Assembly: GCF_048773025.1 (NCBI RefSeq)
Contig: NC_133558.1
Location: forward strand, 21,124,501-21,188,500
DNA length: 64,000 nucleotides
Source: Camelus bactrianus
Lineage: Eukaryota; Chordata; Mammalia; Artiodactyla; Camelidae
Direction: 5' to 3'
Position 1 is the stretch's first letter. Each line of letters opens with the position of its first letter. Positions 51,547-64,000 of this stretch are shown piece after piece. Made by a program: the position numbers and the translations under genes. Under the pieces are notes generated by a model that was given only the letters and a program-made list of their open reading frames with translations, was not told where the DNA came from and ran no database searches.

Positions 51547-53067
51547 AGTATACAGAGGAGCAGGGCACCCCAGACACCAGTGTGTCAGCAGTAACCAAGG
51601 CAAGGAGTTGGAACTAAGGCAACATGGCCAGTTACCCTCCCTTCCCTTTCCAATGCAAAGGCTGTCATTAAAGGGAGAATTATTCCCTTACAGACCAAGT
51701 ACTATCCCATTTTGCGGGTGAGAAAACTGATACTCATTAAATAAGCAGCCCAGCTGGAAGCAAAGCACCACAGCTAAATGAAGAAGAAGCCCTTGTTAGG
51801 AATACAGCGAGAACTCCTGCCAGCTAACGTCAGTACTGCCCTCAGCCCTGTCTGCTCAGCCCTACCCAACCTAGGCCATCAACTGCTACAGACTTTTCCG
51901 TCTGGCTGCCTCTGTCACCAGGCTCCAATTAAATGCAGTACTACTTCCCATCTTCTCCCTAACCCTAGTATCTCTGAAAATGTTTCTTAGTTTTTAGCTT
52001 TTATTTGTTTCTGTAGATTTTCAATTCTGAAAAGTAAGGGAAATACTGAGGTATTAGTAAAAATGACCACAACTGAAAAGTTGCAGAATTATAAAAAATC
52101 CCTACCAACACTAGGAATAAGGTGTTCCTTATTTTGTAAGAAGAACTGGACCACTGCCTGAATAGCCCACACCCTGGGGAGACATGAACACAATGTAGGA
52201 CTAGATCTTCATGACCCACATACTTTGGCCCAAATCTCTATGGAGTCCAAAGCCTTTATAGATGAAGTGGTGAGACCTGGAACGTGACCTTTACACCAGC
52301 TGCCATAGTATCCAGCACGGCTTTAATCTGTTTGCTTTGGAAAACCACTCATCTTGGGAATAAAAGATCTTGAAGGACGAAGTAAGATGTTACTACCAGA
52401 GAGGCCAGAGCAAAGTACACAAATGCGTCGCTGCGCTCCCGCTGACTGAGGGCAGGTGGCTCTGTGGGCTGGCTCTCACTGCGGCTGATCTTACCATCCT
52501 GGCTTTAGGGCAGTGCCTCCATAGGTGTCCCTGGTCTTCACTCAAGGACTAGCAGGACACACCTTCCCTACTGAGACTGCAATCTGCTGGCAGTGCCAGT
52601 TTCTGTGAAACAACTCCGAAGATGAGAAAAAAGCTAACAGAAAGCCCCAGTGCAAGCACCCAGGGATGACCTCTGCTCACTTCAACAGGTCTACGTTGAG
52701 AAACACGAACATTGGCATCTGAACTGCACAGTTGGTCATGAAGAAGTTAGGATATGGCCTTAATGCTCCCTGCTGACCACACCAAACTTGCAGGATTAGG
52801 AGCTTCATAACCACAAAGCAGCCACCTCCTACTACACAGGAGCTTTCTTTCTGAAGCAGCTAGAGACTTACTTAGACCCACTCCCTTCCCCAGCTCATCT
52901 CCACCCCTACTTGCCCTGGTCCATTTAGAAACTACAAATCCCATGCAGCATAGCATGCAACATAGCCAAGAGAGGGAGAAAACAGAGACACATAGCCCAT
53001 GGCTTTCTGGGATGTGTAGTACTTCCAAGTACAGTTATCTAAGTGGTCCAAATTTTACAAGTTTTTT

Positions 53068-53197
53068 TTTTTGAGGGTGAGGGTAATTAGGTTTATTTAT
53101 TTATTATTACTTTTTTAATGGGGGCACTGGGGATTGAACCCAGGACCTCCTGCATGCCAAGCATACATTGTACCACTGAGCTATACCCTCCTTGCCA
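53068..53197 (-). repeat. Camelid-type tRNA-derived SINE (vic-1-like)
   Basis: Reverse copy: 'ggggattgaacccaggacc', 'gcatgccaagcatacattg', 'gagctataccctcc', with a T/A-rich tail at the left. Confidence 0.88.
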
Positions 53198-53259
53198 CAA
53201 GCTGATTTTTGACCATAAGTCACAGATGCCGAAAGTATCAGCTAGAGGGCGAGAGGGAC

Positions 53260-53830
53260 CCCATCCCCACAGCCTTCAGGCTATAATCTCACTGCCTTCC
53301 TCACTTCAAGTCCTCCCCCTCCTAAGCCTCCCAACCTGTTGTTGGCTGTGTGCCTGTGTCTAGGGCCTTCACATCCTGCTCCGATCTGGGTGGGGCCTTG
53401 CCGGCACACAACTCCATCACATCACTTACCTTTTCAAACACCATCAATGGTTCAAGTTAAATTCCTTTGAGAGGCAGCCAAGACATGTCAGGACACAGCC
53501 TCTCCCACAAGAATATAAGTTTGGGCCCAATCACACCCAAAGTAGCTCCCCAAATCTCTGCCTTCCTCTCCTTTATCTCCTCCTTACCACATCTAGAAAC
53601 CTCCACTGCCCACAAGCCACTGGAGCCACTGCCAGCACCCACATGTCCAGATGCCAGGACATTTGCACAACCCACGCCCAGTCCTACCCCCAAAACTTTC
53701 ATCTCTGGGCGCTGTCCTTAAACTCCTCTCATCTTTCCTTACAGCCAGGCCCAAGCTTGCCAGAGGGGCAGGAGAAGTCCCACTGCGAGAAGGCTGTGGT
53801 CCTGGCCTTCTCAGCTGCGACTTGGAACAG
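53260..53830. repeat. Possible L2 fragment
   Basis: 'ccatcacatcacttaccttttcaaacacc', 'gatgccaggacatttgcac' and similar words resemble L2 3' sequence. Strongly diverged. Confidence 0.35.
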
Positions 53831-54049
53831 AAGTGCTCATAAAACTGTTATATGGGGTTGCTTGGCATACTAAATAGGCTTTTGTGGATTGGTCCTGGGG
53901 GCCTAACCACCATGTATAAATGTTATTTGAGTAAATGCATGGCATTGTTTCCACGGAGAAAAGCCCTCTGAGCTCAGAGTATCTGATCAAAAGTGACCTT
54001 TGGGGACACTCCCCTTTTGTGCTCTGAAAGCGACCTCTGTGGGTTTGGC

Positions 54050-54890
54050 TCCAACTGCTGAGAGAGCTCTGGAGAAACCTCAGCTCTGGGCCGGCTTGGC
54101 CGGGAGCGGGTGCGGGCGGAGCAGAATGCGGCGCGTCTGTTTAGGTTTGATCTTCCCTTCCGCTGAGGCCTGGCAGGTAGGGAGAGGGATGTCTGAAGCG
54201 ACTGAGACACAGGGGAGGGCATGAGTGATGCCAGAAACCCCGTGCATCGCCTGAACCCAAATAGACGAGGCGCAGGAGCTTCCGTTCCATTCAGCCTCTT
54301 CCCAGGTTGGGGGAGTGGGAGTGAGGGTTCAGTGGGTGACGGAGGAGGGACGGTGGTTTGAGGATGTCTTAGGGACCCGAATCACTCCGGCTGCCCTTCG
54401 GGCGAGGTCTTGGCACCGACACCAGAGGGCAGCAGAGGCAGAGAGATGCGCAGAGCCGGAGGCGCCGGCGCGCGGAAAAAAGATTTTCACCTGCGATGGG
54501 TTTTCCTGCCCGCCCGCCTACGCGAGGCTGGGCTTCTAGATCCCCACAGAAGAGCTCCCTGGGATCGAGACTGCGTTAGCTCCAATACTCCAGGGTTCCA
54601 AGATTGAGGCTTTGTCCTTGGGGACCGGCACGATCAAGGCGGCGCCCTCGGGGATCTGGATCCGCCCGGAGGAAGAAGTACGGGGAGCTGGAGCTGCCTA
54701 CCCGGCGCTGCCTACTGGGACTCCGGGTCCCGGGCGCAAGTGAGCCCTTCCCCGGCCCGCCCCCGGGGGTCTGTGGCCGAGAAACCCAGACACACACACG
54801 TGCACACGCTCGTACATCCGTTCCTCCACTGCGCCTGCAGCCAGGCACCCAGCAAGGAAAGGGGCATAGCGACGCGGAGGAGGCCCTGAA
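54050..54890 (+). promoter_or_regulatory. Unassigned CpG island with candidate noncoding first exon
   Basis: About 0.8 kb that is GC-rich with many CpGs (for example 'ggaggcgccggcgcgcgg', 'aaggcggcgccctcgg'), in a gene-poor interval 1.7 kb or more from the COL11A2 stop. It ends at a perfect donor (gaa|gtaagt, cut after 54890) on the plus strand. No protein of known family is encoded. It could be the promoter and first exon of a long noncoding RNA. Human has the noncoding gene HCG24 near this place, so orthology is possible but unproven. Confidence 0.45.
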
Positions 54891-56612
54891 GTAAGTTTTA
54901 GTTTCCTGCCAGGACGTGTGGGAGCCAGGATGTGCTGTGTGAGGATGGGAAGCGCCAGGAGCTGCGGGAGGCCGGCTAGTGATGCCCGGCTGTGTGGCCA
55001 GCCCTGAACAGAAGGGACACCTGACCCAGAGCTGCTAAATAAGCCCTGAGAAGGGCCGCTGGGGGCGCGGCATGGAGTTGGAGGAGACTGGGCGAGGACT
55101 GTGAATCTAGACTCGGCACAAACCCTGGAATGATGTAGACACTAATGCGCACAAGCAAGATGAACCCTGGCGGAATCCCTGGTTTTTTATGACACGACAT
55201 GAAAGCCTGTACCAAAGACACAGGTGCAGCGTTGTCGTGGAAGTGAGCCTCAGTTCCCGCATTGCAGAGTTCAGACTAGGCATCTAAGGCTCCTTCCCAC
55301 CTTGAGGTCCCTAAAGACTGGGGGCGGGGTTGTGTTTGAGGTGAAATCAAGGAAGGCAGGCACACCCTCACACAGAGCCAGTCCAGCACCAGCGTCAGGC
55401 AGAGCCCTGGGACCCCACCTGGTGTCATGGGGGTTCTGTTTGAGATGCTGAACTTGTCAGCCAGGCATTATGAACTCTCTCTGCACCCTGACACCCCAGC
55501 TGGACAGGCCTTCCAGCCAATAGGGATTAAGCCATCCATTTATGGTAACAGCTCAGCCAGGAAGATGAGGTGTTGTCGGATGAGGGTTGGGGGGATTGAA
55601 ATAACAACACAAGCACCACACACATACACCCCAGGAGGAGACAATCACATTTTTTAACCATCTGTCAGAATGGACGCAGGTCATAGTGCTAGACAAGGTC
55701 CTGGGAGTCCCTTCCATCCGTATGCCACACATTAACCCTTTAGTTGCAGGATCGGGGAAGGTAAGGGGGTGCCCAAGGGAGGGATGGGGTGGCCGGGATG
55801 GCAGTGGGAAATCCCGAGGGCTCGGGGCCATGGCAAATTCCTGGCTAAGATGGAAGAATCTCAATATTTCAACAGTCCGCTGAACACGGGCCCTGCACAC
55901 ACCCCTTGCTATTCCATTTCTCCCCTGGGGGAGTGGCCTGGTCCCCAGGGAGCAGGCACTTCATGCAAGCCCCAGACCAAGTGAAAGACAGCAGGTATGT
56001 GAGTCAGGGAGCCCCACCCTGGGCAGAGAGGCAGAGCCCTGAGGCAAAGGAGACCATATATTCCAAGGTTCACAGTGGGTACTGCAGGTGGGGTGTGAGA
56101 AGGTGGAGTTCGGCCTCCAACCCCCCACAGTCGCTGAGGAAGCCCTGAGGCAAGGATGAGGGTGCCAGGGCTCACCCCAGGAGAGCCCTGTCTCCAAAGT
56201 CCATTGGTTTTCATTGGCAATTCTCTCTTTATCTTTTTTGTCATTTTGTTTTCCACTCTTTAAATAATATAATTACTTTTTAAATACAAAATACACAGTG
56301 TCCTTTCTCTTCTCTTCCACTTGTTTGGGGTGATTGGGAGGTATATTTTAAATAAGGGTCTCTCAGCTGTCTATCAGGGCACAGGCTCCAGGTGGGAGGG
56401 CCCCAAGCCCCAGGTGAGCCCCCCTCCCCTGGGGTGTCTCAGTACCCGCCTCACCCCTCCCCTGGACTGCCCCTGACTGGAGGCTCTCGGTGCCCTGGCC
56501 CAAGGTCCCCTGGATGGTAAGGAGCCCTCCTGCGAGGTGGCACAGAACTGATGCTGTGGGATTCCAGGTGGGCCTGGTTTCGACGGACAGGGTCAGACAG
56601 AGGAGAAGGTTC

Positions 56613-64000
<7,388 letters not shown>

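Larger units (their letters stand above)
44320..55500. other. Intergenic region between DPB and COL11A2, no protein gene seen
   Basis: In human this interval holds DP pseudogenes. I found no class II exon words here. It holds SINE, L1, hAT and LTR copies listed separately, a possible retroviral pol fossil, and a CpG island. 44.5-45.1, 46.0-46.8, 49.4-50.2 and 51.5-53.0 kb look unique to me. Confidence 0.5.

Noticed and set aside
44500-55500. DPA2/DPB2-type pseudogenes as in human
   Set aside because: No recognisable class II exon fragments seen by eye; very decayed copies cannot be excluded without a profile search.

Overview
The window is mammalian nuclear DNA from the centromeric end of the MHC class II region, running into the extended class II region. 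The gene order is BRD2 (+), DOA (-), DPA (-), DPB (+), COL11A2 (-). This matches the order and orientation of BRD2, HLA-DOA, HLA-DPA1, HLA-DPB1 and COL11A2 in human. About ten copies of a tRNA-derived SINE, recognisable by the 'tagctcagtggtagag' head and the 'ggttcaatcccc' B-box, look like the camelid vic-1 family. Many L1 3' ends are of the cetartiodactyl type. Together these point to a camelid (camel, llama or alpaca). The species call is an inference from repeats; the gene calls rest on spliced exons translated by eye.

Layout: 1-1600 is a CpG-rich promoter with the BRD2 first exon. 1389-8519 is a complete 12-exon BRD2 CDS (801 codons, the human length), with polyA signal near 9106. 9.1-20.2 kb is intergenic, holding L2, MIR and MER5-like copies, one SINE and a rearranged L1. 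20228-22689 is DOA (four coding exons). 23-30 kb is intergenic and AT-rich, with old L1 and an LTR nested in L1. 30007-36089 is DPA and 37967-43825 is DPB, head to head across about 1.9 kb. 44.3-56 kb is intergenic, holding SINEs, L1, hAT elements, retroviral fossils and an unassigned CpG island at about 54.1-54.9 kb. 56613-64000 is the 3' part of COL11A2 (21 exons seen; the gene continues past the window end).

How the genes relate: DPA and DPB would form the DP alpha/beta peptide-presenting heterodimer. DOA would pair with a DOB chain outside the window to modulate DM. Both alpha genes carry an upstream X/Y-type element, and DPB has a Y box with a candidate X box, the elements used by RFX/CREB/NF-Y/CIITA. 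BRD2 (a BET chromatin reader) and COL11A2 (fibrillar collagen alpha2(XI)) are unrelated in function but are conserved neighbours.

Most notable points: DP alpha and DP beta look open across all peptide-binding and Ig exons, in an order where cattle have lost DP. All three class II genes have altered C-terminal tails: DOA is 12 residues longer than human, the DPA tail is out of register, and the usual DPB exon-4 donor is missing although ancestral exons 5 and 6 persist. BRD2 keeps a frame-breaking cassette exon. A CpG island with a perfect splice donor lies between DPB and COL11A2.
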